NCBI GenBank assembly: GCA_918797485.1
Contig: CAKKNE010000003.1
Location: 3,410,001-3,474,000, forward strand
Direction of reading: 5' to 3'
DNA length: 64,000 nucleotides
From: Pelagomonas calceolata
Lineage: Eukaryota; Sar; Pelagophyceae; Pelagomonadales; Pelagomonadaceae
Position 1 is the stretch's first letter. Each line of letters starts with the position of its first letter. A model generated the notes under the pieces. That model saw only the letters and a list, made by a program, of their open reading frames with translations, was not told where the DNA came from and did no database searches. This document shows positions 40,145 through 49,152 of this stretch, piece after piece. The position numbers and the translations under genes were made by a program.

Positions 40145-42706
40145 ATGGCGGCCGTCGCCCCGCTCATCGAGTACCACCGCCGCGACCTCCTCCACAGCCG
40201 CGGCGTCGTGCCCTTCGAGCGCCACCTCGTGACACAGACCCAGAAGCCGCCTCCGTTAATTGTCGCCGACCAACGAGCGCTCGCGACGCTTTTCGCGCTG
40301 CCGTGGGGCCCCGCGACGCTCGTCGTGCAGAACGTCGGGGGGGCTTTGGTCCTCGAGAGCGGCGGTGTTCTTGAGGAGGCGGCCCCGCCGGCCAAGAAGG
40401 CGCTGCCCACGACGCCCGCCGAACGGACCAAGGCGGCATTATTAGCGTGCACGGCGTTAGCCAAGGAGAGCCAGACGTCTTTAACTGAAAGACGGAGAGA
40501 AGAAGCTCAATACGCCGAGCGCTGCGCGCGCCAGCTCGCGCCGTCCAATGATGATGACGATAGTTACGATTTGAAGCCGCACGAGCCCTACGTTCGGGTC
40601 AGGAGGTGGCGGCTCGGCGACCTGCAACTGTTGTCGGGGAGCGACTGCGCCCTGCTGGGGGGCGGCTGCGCGCTCCGGTTATCTACGATAAGCTCGCTAC
40701 AGTCCTCGTCCCAAAAGCGGCTCGCGGCGTTGGACTGCTGGCTGGACGCGATCTTGACGGGCGCACCTCGAGTAGCTTTGTGCCTGTCGAACGACGAGGG
40801 CCTGGTGGTTGGTGGGAGAATTGTGGACGTCTGCGAGGTGCCGCACACGCTCGCGGGGCGCGGCGAGCAGGCGCTGTTCGACATAAGAACGATCAACGAG
40901 GACGCGATTCAACTCCTAAGGTTCCTCGCGAAGCATTGTAACAAAGAGGGCGCCACGTATGTGTTAACGACGCGGGGCCAAGGAGCTCATATCGAATTGT
41001 ACGACGTCAACCGGCTCGCGGATACGAGTAAGCGGCACTGGAAGTGGCTCCTAGCTACATTAGCTGCGAGGATCGCGCGGCGGTTGGGCGCGCACCTGCG
41101 GTCGTCCGAGGACGTCTCAGATGAGTTGAGGGAGAGACATGGTGCCCTGATCGACTCGGCGCTTGATCTATTAAGTGAGGTGCGCGACCTCGGCGGCGCG
41201 TCGCACGACGCTTTACGAAGGTCGCTGCACGAGGCCGGGGCCCTGGCTTTGTTACCCGGTTTCGTGCCTTCCAGTCTATCAAAGAGTGCGAGGCGCTTCT
41301 TCGGGTGCGCCTCGACCGCTTCGGACGCGGCGGGCTTCGAGCGCCTCGATTATGACGTGGCGACGCTAGAAAGAGCAAGGAGGCGCTTCGAAAGCGCGGA
41401 CATCCGGGACGTCGCAATCGACTGCGCCCTGGCCCTCGCGAAGCGCCACCTCGAGGCGCAGCGGCCCGCGGAGCTCATGCATGAAATTAGGAGGTGCCTG
41501 TCTTCTGAATTAACGAAGGCGCGCGAGGCGGCTTTAAGGCATGTGGCCTGCGCGTTTGCCCACGAGGCAGCTAGAGACCCGCACGGCTGGTGCGCGCGCG
41601 GTGTCGTGCCCGGAGACGCGCGCAAGCTCCTGGAAGACGTCGGCGAGCGCTTCGGGGATCCCGGCGGCGACGCGGCCCGCGCCGCGCGGAACGCGGCGCT
41701 CGACGCGCACGAGGACGGCGTCGCGCCACGATTTAAGAATGACGCCGTGTCGCTACGAGCTGCGGCTTCAGAGGCCGATCGTAGCGACGAGGCGACGCCT
41801 TCATCGTTGGCGCACGCCGTCCAGCTCGCGGCGTCGCTCGAGGCGGCGCTGTCGGCGACGCGCTTAGCCTTCGGGCCGTCATCTCCGGAAGCTCTGGTGG
41901 TTGCGGCGCGCCTCGGGGCGAGCCAGGCCGCCGTCGGCGCGCGGATCGCTTCACAAAATCACGCCACTTCTAGATCTTGGCTCCACGCGGCGCTCTGCCG
42001 CCTCCACGCGTGCGGCGACGTCGACAACGAAGCGCGGGTGCGCCTCGAGGTCGCCCTCGCCCAAAAGCGCGAGGCCGCTCATCTCCTAGACCGCCAGGAC
42101 TCGGGAAAAGCCGTCGCCGTGGCCCAAGACGCGCAGCGCGCGGGCGAGGCGGCCCTCGCGATCGCTTGTGATGCTAACTTAAAGCTCCAGGCCGCGGCCG
42201 AAATTGCGTCGTGCGCGTTGCTCGAGGCGCTCGCCACTTCAAAGGTCGGCAAGGGCGCCGAGCGGGCGTTCGACCGCGCCGTGGCCGTCGCGGCGACGCC
42301 CCGCGGCGCGGCCTGCGCGCGGCTCCAGCGGGGCCGCTTCCTGGGGTCCCTAGCATCAACGCAGAAGAGGCGAGAGATGCGCGTGCGGGACCTCGCGACG
42401 GCGGCCAGTGGCTTGCGGGCGAGCGATCCCCAGGTCGCGGCGGCGGCGGCGCGCGAGCTCGCGGCCTTCGTGGACGCGCCGGGCGATTTGCTGCTGGCGG
42501 TCCGCGCGCTCGCGCTTACTGACAACGACGGGGCGCTGCTGACGGCGACAGCTAAACGTCTGCTGGCCTGCACGCGGCACGGTGCTGATGAGAACGCGGC
42601 GGCCGCGCGGGCGGCCTGCAAGGCCTGCTACGGCGCGGCGCTCCGCGGCGACGCGGCGGGCGCGGCGGCCGCGCTCGAGCCGCTCTTTTCCCGGGGCGGC
42701 GTGTAG
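40145..42706 (+). CDS. EDRF1: EDRF1-like protein
   Basis: 853 residues from ATG 40145 (MAAVAPLIEYHRRDLL). The EDRF1 core is visible: WRLGDLQLLSGSDCALLG, then LAALDCWLDAILTGAPRVAL, and LLRFLAKHCNKEGATYVL with HIELYDVNRLAD. The C-terminal half is helical and Ala-rich with TPR-like repeats (AVQLAASLEAALSATRLAFG; VALAQKREAAHLL). Human EDRF1 (about 1,200 residues) is a factor in erythroid gene expression; homologues in algae are of unknown role. It is shorter than the animal protein. No intron is needed. Confidence 0.8.
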   Translation: MAAVAPLIEYHRRDLLHSRGVVPFERHLVTQTQKPPPLIVADQRALATLFALPWGPATLVVQNVGGALVLESGGVLEEAAPPAKKALPTTPAERTKAALLACTALAKESQTSLTERRREEAQYAERCARQLAPSNDDDDSYDLKPHEPYVRVRRWRLGDLQLLSGSDCALLGGGCALRLSTISSLQSSSQKRLAALDCWLDAILTGAPRVALCLSNDEGLVVGGRIVDVCEVPHTLAGRGEQALFDIRTINEDAIQLLRFLAKHCNKEGATYVLTTRGQGAHIELYDVNRLADTSKRHWKWLLATLAARIARRLGAHLRSSEDVSDELRERHGALIDSALDLLSEVRDLGGASHDALRRSLHEAGALALLPGFVPSSLSKSARRFFGCASTASDAAGFERLDYDVATLERARRRFESADIRDVAIDCALALAKRHLEAQRPAELMHEIRRCLSSELTKAREAALRHVACAFAHEAARDPHGWCARGVVPGDARKLLEDVGERFGDPGGDAARAARNAALDAHEDGVAPRFKNDAVSLRAAASEADRSDEATPSSLAHAVQLAASLEAALSATRLAFGPSSPEALVVAARLGASQAAVGARIASQNHATSRSWLHAALCRLHACGDVDNEARVRLEVALAQKREAAHLLDRQDSGKAVAVAQDAQRAGEAALAIACDANLKLQAAAEIASCALLEALATSKVGKGAERAFDRAVAVAATPRGAACARLQRGRFLGSLASTQKRREMRVRDLATAASGLRASDPQVAAAAARELAAFVDAPGDLLLAVRALALTDNDGALLTATAKRLLACTRHGADENAAAARAACKACYGAALRGDAAGAAAALEPLFSRGGV

Positions 42707-42964
42707 TGGTGGTAATCGTGTGGTTTGTGATCAAGTTAGATCGCAGGGGCAAGTTGCTGGGTGGTTCGGTATTGTTGTTTAGGCTAGCAGTAGAGATACT
42801 AGCATCACAAGAGGCGCACTCGAGAGGCGTGCAGGGCAGCGTGCTTGCTAAGGACTAAGCTCGAGGCGCGTTCCATCTTACGCCCAGCGACTGCACGGTG
42901 TAGTGTGCGCATCACTACATCCCTCGAGCGCTGACCCGCCCTGTGCAGTGATCAGTGATCACGC

Positions 42965-43612
42965 ATGACCACGAGGGAGGGCCGCCTGCGCGGCCGCGAC
43001 CTGGCCCTGGCCGTGGGCGCCGCGGCGCTCTTATTAGTTGTCGTATTGGCGGCGTCGATCCGCCACGACGCGCATTGTGAAAGGGGCGGCGAGGAGGACG
43101 CGGAAACCGCCGCGAGCCTCGCGCGCCAGGCGCTGGCCGCGCGGCTGCTGAGCGCGGAGCAGGAAGCTTTGGAGAACCAGCTCCTCGTGAAGCGCGTCGC
43201 GGGCTTGGTGGTGGAGGAACGAGCGGAGGCGGCGTCGTTTTCGGAACTGTACGGGGACGCGGACCTCCTCGCGCGGGCCGTCGACGCGGCGTTTTCGGAG
43301 GACCTCGCGGCCGCCTCGGCCCCGGGCTGGGCCGCGGCGGAGAGCTGGGCCGCGGCGCCGGAGGAGAACTGGGCCGCGCCGGAGCGGGACTGGGCCGCGG
43401 CGGAGCCCGAGGCGGAGGTCGACGACTTCGCGCGGCAACGCGACGCGGGCCGCGCCGTCGACGACGCGCGCGAGGCCGACGACGCCGCGGACCGCGCGCG
43501 CTGCGCCGCGCTGCGGGCCGCCTACGCCGTCGTGCCCGGCGTGTCCTGGGGGACCGCGCCCGCGGAGGCCCAGACCGAGTGGCGGACGCGCGGCTGCGAC
43601 GGGATGGGGTAA
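42965..43612 (+). CDS. Single-pass membrane protein with WAAA repeats
   Basis: 215 residues. One membrane segment, LALAVGAAALLLVVVLAASI, at about residues 13-32 follows a basic N-terminus, as in a type II or signal-anchor protein. A coiled-coil-like acidic region is followed by four imperfect repeats (GWAAAESWAAAPEENWAAPERDWAAAE). The C-terminus C-aaLRAAYAVVPGVSWGTAP ... EWRTRGCDG is a pattern that I have the impression recurs in algal proteins, with two Cys that may pair. Function unknown. It converges on the next gene with 15 bp between stops. Confidence 0.65.
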   Translation: MTTREGRLRGRDLALAVGAAALLLVVVLAASIRHDAHCERGGEEDAETAASLARQALAARLLSAEQEALENQLLVKRVAGLVVEERAEAASFSELYGDADLLARAVDAAFSEDLAAASAPGWAAAESWAAAPEENWAAPERDWAAAEPEAEVDDFARQRDAGRAVDDAREADDAADRARCAALRAAYAVVPGVSWGTAPAEAQTEWRTRGCDGMG

Positions 43613-43627
43613 GACGACAAATGTGAC

Positions 43628-44575
43628 TTATTCGGCGGCGCGGACGTAGGCCAACAAAAGCTCGTAGCACCGCAGATCCAGAAGCTTCCGCTGCGCCTCG
43701 TCGCGGTTCAGCCGGAGGCCCCGATTTCGATCGTGGCAGCGAACCAGTAACGCCGCGCGCCACAGACTCGCCTCGAGGTCCGCCTGCGTGAAATCGGGCG
43801 CCGGCCGCGCGACGGCGGCCCACAACTCCCGCGGGCCCGCCTCGTCGTTCACGCCGAGTTCCTTCTGGAGCAGGGCGTTGTCCTCACACCGCCTCCGGCA
43901 GACGACGCAGCCGGTGCGCGAGCACGGCGCGTGCGCGTGGAGGCGCTCGCTGAGGCGCTTCTCGGGCGAGCCGCGCGGCGGGTCGCGGCGGTCGCGGCGG
44001 TGGCGCGTCCAGCAGGCCTGGAGCGCGGCGTAGCTCGCGCGCCCGGCCGCGCGGCCGCCGGCGTCATCATCATCATCTGACGTGGACGCGTCGGCGGCGG
44101 CGTCGAGCGCGTCGAGGCACCGCCGGACGCGGCCGCCCGCGACGGCCCCCAGCACGCGCCGGAAGCGCGCGAGCGCCGCGGCGTCGAGGGGCGACGCCGC
44201 GCGTCTTGCGGGCGCCTCGCGATAGTCCGCGTCGACGACGCCGAAGAGCCGTTCCAGGGCGCGGTAGGCGGCCTCGGCGAGGCGGCCCGCGGCCGCGGCG
44301 ACGGCGTCCGGCGCCTCCGCGGCGGGCGGCGCGGGCGGCTTGGCCGGCGCCGCGGCCGGCGCGTTGTGGGGTCGCAGCGGGTCCGGCGGGCGCCGTTCGC
44401 GGCGCGGCGGCGGCGGCGGCGCGTCGGCGGCGAGGGCCCGCGCGACGGTGAGCACGCGCGCCCGGAGCTCCGCGAGGCGGCGCCTCAGTGCTGCCCCGTC
44501 TGATCCAGCCGGAGCCTCGGCCTCCTCGGCGATCTCGCGCAGGTCGCGGACCGCTCTTCGGCGGGCCGCCTCCAT
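43628..44575 (-). CDS. Unknown protein with Cys-pair region
   Basis: 315 residues from ATG 44575 (MEAARRRAVRDLREIAEEAE). Helical N-terminus, Pro/Ala-rich linker, then a helical part (AYRALERLFGVVDADYREAP ... FRRVLGAVAGGRVRRCLD). A short Cys/His group (HAHAPCSRTGCVVCRRRCEDN) may bind zinc. It ends with helices (QADLEASLWRAALLVRCHDR ... LDLRCYELLLAYVRAAE). No family recognised. Confidence 0.55.
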   Translation of the reverse strand: MEAARRRAVRDLREIAEEAEAPAGSDGAALRRRLAELRARVLTVARALAADAPPPPPRRERRPPDPLRPHNAPAAAPAKPPAPPAAEAPDAVAAAAGRLAEAAYRALERLFGVVDADYREAPARRAASPLDAAALARFRRVLGAVAGGRVRRCLDALDAAADASTSDDDDDAGGRAAGRASYAALQACWTRHRRDRRDPPRGSPEKRLSERLHAHAPCSRTGCVVCRRRCEDNALLQKELGVNDEAGPRELWAAVARPAPDFTQADLEASLWRAALLVRCHDRNRGLRLNRDEAQRKLLDLRCYELLLAYVRAAE

Positions 44576-44705
44576 GGTTTTTGTGTTGCGGCAGCCCGAT
44601 GGCGTCGCACCAGCAGCCAACGATCGAGAAAAAGCGCCACGAAACCCGATTAAATTTGATTCACTCGCACAAACACCAGACGACGAATGACACGTACAAC
44701 AACAC

Positions 44706-45035
44706 TTACGCCGGCCCGCGCGCCTCACGCGCCGCGCGCCGCTTTGAACGCGCGGCCTCGAAGCGCCGCAACTCGTCCGTCACGTCCGCGTCGCTCCGCC
44801 GCATGTCCGCCCTCGCTGCCGCCTCGCGCAGCTCGCCGAGCAGCCGCAGCAGCTGGTCCGCCGCCCTCGCGATCTCCCCCGCGTGCAACTCGACCGCGTG
44901 CCCTAAATGCGTCGACTCGTCGACCGGGTCGCCGACGCGCGCCGCGCCCACAAGCCGTCGCAGGGCGCCGCGCATCTGCCGTAAGTGGGTGGCGGCCTCC
45001 TCGGCGGGGACGCGTGCGGGCTGGGTCGTGGCCAT
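44706..45035 (-). CDS. MED22: Mediator subunit 22-like protein
   Basis: 109 residues. The region ESTHLGHAVELHAGEIARAADQLLRLLGELREA corresponds to the conserved Med22 (Surf5) helix, in which an H-x3-A-x2-I-x2-A pattern is followed by the L-x-L coiled coil. A preceding helix (RQMRGALRRLVGAARVG) and a final coiled coil (RRSDADVTDELRRFEAARSK) also fit. Med22 sits in the Mediator head and contacts Med11. The protein is short but within the family range; confidence is limited by the small size. Confidence 0.6.
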   Translation of the reverse strand: MATTQPARVPAEEAATHLRQMRGALRRLVGAARVGDPVDESTHLGHAVELHAGEIARAADQLLRLLGELREAAARADMRRSDADVTDELRRFEAARSKRRAAREARGPA

Positions 45036-45354
45036 GGCGCGCGTCTGCCTCCGGGATGCCTGCTGCGCGGTAGCTCCTTCGGCGATGTATCTGCGCGCGC
45101 TAGCGGCCGTCGGCGGGCGATGTATGCTGCTCGCTATGGGTCCTATAGCAGCTCTGGCAGGCCTGTACAGCGTCTGTTTGTTTCAGCCAAGCGGGCTAGT
45201 AAGTCACGCCGCTAGCCCAGGTCGCCTTCATTTAGTCTCACATTTGCCCACATTATCGCAGTTGCTGTCCTGGGCATTGCTTTAAGCACTGCACTACTGC
45301 TGCGAGCCTGCTGCATGCACACCGGATAGAGGATAGCGCAAAATCGCTTCTCAA

Positions 45355-46854
45355 ATGGCCAGCAAGAAGAGGAAAGCGATTGACCTGACGGCGGACGACT
45401 CCGACGAGGCCGCGCCGGACCTCGCACAATTGCACCGCGAAAGGGAGGAACGCAACGGCTACCGCCTGCGGCGGCCGGGTGCGTCGTGGATCGGCGAGGC
45501 CAAGTATGACGACGACGAGGTCCGGGAGCTGCGGGAGCGCCTCACAAGGACGAACCACGGATCGCCCGGGCTCGAGGTGCTGCGCCCGGGCGAGGACGGC
45601 GGCTACGACGTCCAGCGCGCGGCGAGCCTGTTTCGGCGGGACGGCTCCGTCGTCCTGCTCGACGCGCTCGACCCGGCGCGACTGGAGGCGCTCCGCCGCG
45701 GCGTCGAGCGGGCAGCGGCGGTGGTCCCCTACGCCGTGCCCGCGGGCAACCGCGGCGCGCAGCGCTGGTCGCTCGGGGTGGCGTCGCTCACGCGGCAGCT
45801 GAGCCACGTGAAGGCCTGGGCGGACTGCGTGCACGTGCCGCGGATCGCGCCCGTCCTCGCGGAGATCATGGGCCCGGGCCACGTCTGCACGGGCATGGGC
45901 GGCGAGCTGACCGCGCCCGGCGCCGTCGAGTACCAGGAGCTGCACTCGGACCTGGGCGACGGCGACGTCGTCTACAACGGCGTGCGGATGAAGAACTGGG
46001 ACGCGCCGTCGGCGCCGGCCGTCGTCGTGAACTTCGCCGTCTCCGACCTGCACGGCCTCAACGGGCCCACGGCCCAGGTCACGGCGGCCGTCGCCGGCTT
46101 CTCGACGCAGACGCGGCGCTGCCCCGGCGACGCCGACCCGCGCCGGGACGAGTTCCGCCTCTCGACGGTCCTCGTCGGGGGCCGCCTGCCCGCCGGCTCC
46201 GTCGTCGTCCGCGACCCCCGCGCGTGGCACGCGGGCACGGTGAACGTCACGGCCGACGAGCTCCGGCCGCTGCCGAACGTGGAGTACGCGCCGGCCTGGA
46301 ACGCGGGCTGGTGCGCGCCGTCGATGCCGCCGCACGTCCACGCGGGCCTCGACGCCGAGGGCCGGCGCCTCTGCGCGCGCATCGTCGACGCGCCCGGCCG
46401 GGCCTACGGCTGGCGCGCGGAGCATCCGCGCGTCGACGGCTGGGCGCTCGGCAACCGCGACGCGCAGCGCGAGTACCGCGTCTACGCGGCCGCCCCGGCC
46501 GCTGTCGCCGTCCTCGAGCAGGACGACTACGGCGTCGTCGACGTCGGCCTGCGCGGCGCCCCGGGCGCGGCGGCGGACCTCGCCACGAAGAACGCCGACG
46601 CCGAGCCCCCGGTCTATCTCCCGGCGCCGGCGACGATCACCGCGCTCGATGTCTTCGAGCAAGGCGGCCGCGGCGTCGTCGACGTCCGGCTCGTCGGCGT
46701 CGACGCGGCCGGCGCCGCGGTGACCACGGCCCGCGCGTTCCCGGAGGGCTCCTACACCGCCCGGCGCACCGTCTCCGCGCCGGCGACGGGCTTCGCGGGC
46801 CTCGCCGTCCGCGAGCAGGACGGCTACGGCGTCGTCGACCTCAAGATCGTCTAG
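45355..46854 (+). CDS. PhyH-like Fe(II)/2-oxoglutarate dioxygenase with C-terminal repeats
   Basis: 499 residues from ATG 45355. The N-terminus is Lys-rich with an acidic patch (nuclear signal possible). The dioxygenase core runs at about residues 90-310: YDVQRAASLFRRDGSVVLLD, then QELHSDLGDGDVVYNG (H-x-D iron ligands) and GSVVVRDPRAWHAGTVN (distal His, with Arg for oxoglutarate in the surrounding strand). Three copies of a 30-60-residue repeat follow, each with the pattern EQ-(D/G)-x-(Y/R)-GVVDV: EQDDYGVVDVGLR, EQGGRGVVDVRLV, EQDGYGVVDLKIV. The substrate is unknown; algal PhyH-like proteins hydroxylate small molecules or proteins. No intron. Confidence 0.7.
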   Translation: MASKKRKAIDLTADDSDEAAPDLAQLHREREERNGYRLRRPGASWIGEAKYDDDEVRELRERLTRTNHGSPGLEVLRPGEDGGYDVQRAASLFRRDGSVVLLDALDPARLEALRRGVERAAAVVPYAVPAGNRGAQRWSLGVASLTRQLSHVKAWADCVHVPRIAPVLAEIMGPGHVCTGMGGELTAPGAVEYQELHSDLGDGDVVYNGVRMKNWDAPSAPAVVVNFAVSDLHGLNGPTAQVTAAVAGFSTQTRRCPGDADPRRDEFRLSTVLVGGRLPAGSVVVRDPRAWHAGTVNVTADELRPLPNVEYAPAWNAGWCAPSMPPHVHAGLDAEGRRLCARIVDAPGRAYGWRAEHPRVDGWALGNRDAQREYRVYAAAPAAVAVLEQDDYGVVDVGLRGAPGAAADLATKNADAEPPVYLPAPATITALDVFEQGGRGVVDVRLVGVDAAGAAVTTARAFPEGSYTARRTVSAPATGFAGLAVREQDGYGVVDLKIV

Positions 46855-46919
46855 CTATGTGATAAGTACCAAACAACAAGCGTCGTCGACCTCAAGATTA
46901 TATAAGTACCAAACAACAA
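46830..46919. repeat. Partial duplication of the dioxygenase gene 3' end
   Basis: CGTCGTCGACCTCAAGAT, encoding the last VVDLKI codons, and the downstream word TAAGTACCAAACAACA occur twice within 90 bp, the second copy with 11 bp less between them. The stop codon lies in the first copy. Confidence 0.8.
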
Positions 46920-46937
46920 CCGTTAAATAATAACTAA

Positions 46938-47936
46938 TCAGAGGTAGTCCCGCCACCCGAACATCGCGCCGACCGCCGCCTTCTTCCCGAGCAGCTCCCG
47001 GTCCGCTTTCCGTGCCTCCGTGAACCGCCGCCCGTGCATCGTGATCGGCGAGCTATAGGGCCACATCCAGGACCAGTCCTCGCCTATATCTGTGTACCAA
47101 CCTTGCTCCCGGTCGTCGAACCGCACGCGAGCAAAGCCATGAGTGGTAGCTATATCATCCTCGTGGACCTCGCGGTCCCGCATACCTCTTCTCAAATCCT
47201 CGCAGTTCTCCGGTTCCATAAACGCATAATTCTTGTCGAACAACTCATAGCCAAGAGGGAACGCTGCGCCCACGAAGGACGTCTGGAAGTCGGGACCGCA
47301 GACCCGCACCCTATGATCATGCCCGAGCGCGACGAGGCGACACCGTAAACCATAGCGAGGATCACCAAAAAAATGCGACAGGTGCGACGACGTCAGGCGG
47401 GGAATGTTCCTGAGGTCCTCGAGTTCAGCTTGGCGCTCCTCCTCCCTCAACTTTTTCAGTTCCTCGTCGTTCTCGAGCCGTAGCATCTCGAGGTAGTGCC
47501 AGGCGTCGGCGGCCACGGCCGCCGCGACGGCGTCCGCCACGACGTCTCCGACGGGTTCCTCCTCCTCTTCGCTCGAGTAGTCCTCGTCCTCGTCCTCCTC
47601 TTCTACCTCTGGCGCAGAAGGACCGCCGCGGTCGTCGTACCGCAACCGGCGCTTCGCCGTCGCTTCCGTAGCTTTCCGCGGTACCCAGACGCCGCGCCAA
47701 GCCAGCTCATCTACCGTCTCATCTCGCTTACTCCTGTACTGGTAGTCGTTGACGCAGCGCCAGTCGACGCGCCGATCCGCCCTATCTCGTAGATCTCGGT
47801 CCGTAAGCGGCTCATCAAATCTCGCGCCGACCGCCACGCATTCGTCCACGCGCCTGCGCGGAGCATCAAAATCGAAAAATAAACCACCCACGCCATCGTG
47901 AGATGGACACGAGTCGTTTGAATGAAGTGAAGGCAC
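46938..47936 (-). CDS. Acidic protein without ATG; probable last exon of the SAP/WW gene
   Basis: The frame is open from 47936 to stop 46938, but has no ATG near its start and overlaps the 3' end of the SAP/WW frame by 71 bp. A short GT-AG intron ending in CGCGCAG at about 47857 would join the SAP/WW frame to RVDECVAVGARFDEPL in phase. I therefore think this is the 3' exon of the same gene, though a separate gene is possible. The product has an acidic run (EEEDEDEDYSSEEEEEP), a coiled coil (LENDEELKKLREEERQAELE) and a globular C-terminus with many Trp (GEDWSWMWPYSSPITMHG). No known domain. Confidence 0.5.
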   Translation of the reverse strand: MPSLHSNDSCPSHDGVGGLFFDFDAPRRRVDECVAVGARFDEPLTDRDLRDRADRRVDWRCVNDYQYRSKRDETVDELAWRGVWVPRKATEATAKRRLRYDDRGGPSAPEVEEEDEDEDYSSEEEEEPVGDVVADAVAAAVAADAWHYLEMLRLENDEELKKLREEERQAELEDLRNIPRLTSSHLSHFFGDPRYGLRCRLVALGHDHRVRVCGPDFQTSFVGAAFPLGYELFDKNYAFMEPENCEDLRRGMRDREVHEDDIATTHGFARVRFDDREQGWYTDIGEDWSWMWPYSSPITMHGRRFTEARKADRELLGKKAAVGAMFGWRDYL

Positions 47937-49107
47937 CGCAGCACCGCGGGACGCCGCGAGCGCACTTCATGTGGTACGCGAAGTCGTCTTCTTCGCTCCG
48001 CGACGCCCACCTACTGACAGCACAAGCCATGGCCGCGCCCAACGACGCCACGTCCTGGTCGTGCGCCCCGTCCGCATCGTCCAAGGCCCAGTCCCTGGCG
48101 CGACGAGAGGGAAACTTCGGGTTTCCTCCAAAACGCTTCGGCAGGCGATTCCCATCCACCTCTGGGGGCTCGTCTTCATCTTCTGAGGAAGACGCCGCCT
48201 CCTCCTCCTCGTAGGCCTCTTTCAATAAAGCGCGCCTTCTTTGTAGCGTGACGTCGTCGTCGGAGACGTCTTCGCCGAGATAGGCGAGTTCGCAGCGGAC
48301 GTCTCTTGCCGCTCGTGATATGGTCGACGCGACGGGCGCCGCCTCCGGCACGGCTGCATGCCGTGTCCGCGCGTACAGCTCGACGAGCGCCGCTTTGTCC
48401 AAATTCCCGCGGCCCAGCGTCTCCCGTAGGTCGCCGACGCTCATGCGCCGCGCGTCGCGCGCCGCGTCCTCGTCGACACCGTGGCCGTTGCCGTGGCCGT
48501 TGCCGTGGCCATTACTCATATCCAGGTCGTCGTCGGACATGTCACAGCCGCCGCCGCCGCGCTCGTGGAGCACCGTGTTGGGCGGCGCCTTCCGCAGTCT
48601 ATTCTTCACGCGCTCGAGGGCGTCCTTGGGGCTATAAGGCACGCCCGCCCGGGCGCACATTTCCTTGAGCTTGCCCCGGTCGTCGGGCAGGTCCAGCACC
48701 GGGGGCTCCTCGTCGACTGGAGTCTCGTAGCCGCTCGCGGCGCGGCGCGCGGCGACGAGGCGCTCTACTAAGATAGGTTTCGTGCCGTCCGTCGCCTGGC
48801 CCAGGGCCTCGAGGGCCGCGCGGAGGTCCTCGACCTTCCAGCGCTTCAGCTTTTTAGGATCGATCTCCGCGTCCGCGGCGGCCGGCGCCGGCGCCGCGGT
48901 CGCGGCCGGCGCGGGCTCGGGCTCGGGCGCGGGCTCGGCCGCCGCCGCGGGCTCGGGCGCGCCGCTCGCCGCCGCGCGCCGCGCCTCGATGAGCCGCTCG
49001 ACGAGCGCCGGTTTATTCCCTTCGGTCGAGCGGCCCAGGGACTCGAGCGCGGCGCGCAGCTCCTCTACCTTAAGACGCTTGAGCTTCTTCGGGTCGAGCT
49101 CCGGCGT

Positions 49108-49152
<45 letters not shown>

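Noticed and set aside
47471-47936. Independent start of the acidic protein at 47936
   Set aside because: The codon there is GTG and no ATG occurs near it; use as a spliced exon is more likely.
49110-49150. GGGCGC tandem word as a possible CRISPR or minisatellite
   Set aside because: It encodes an Ala/Pro linker between SAP domains and has no spacer structure. No CRISPR array is present in the window.
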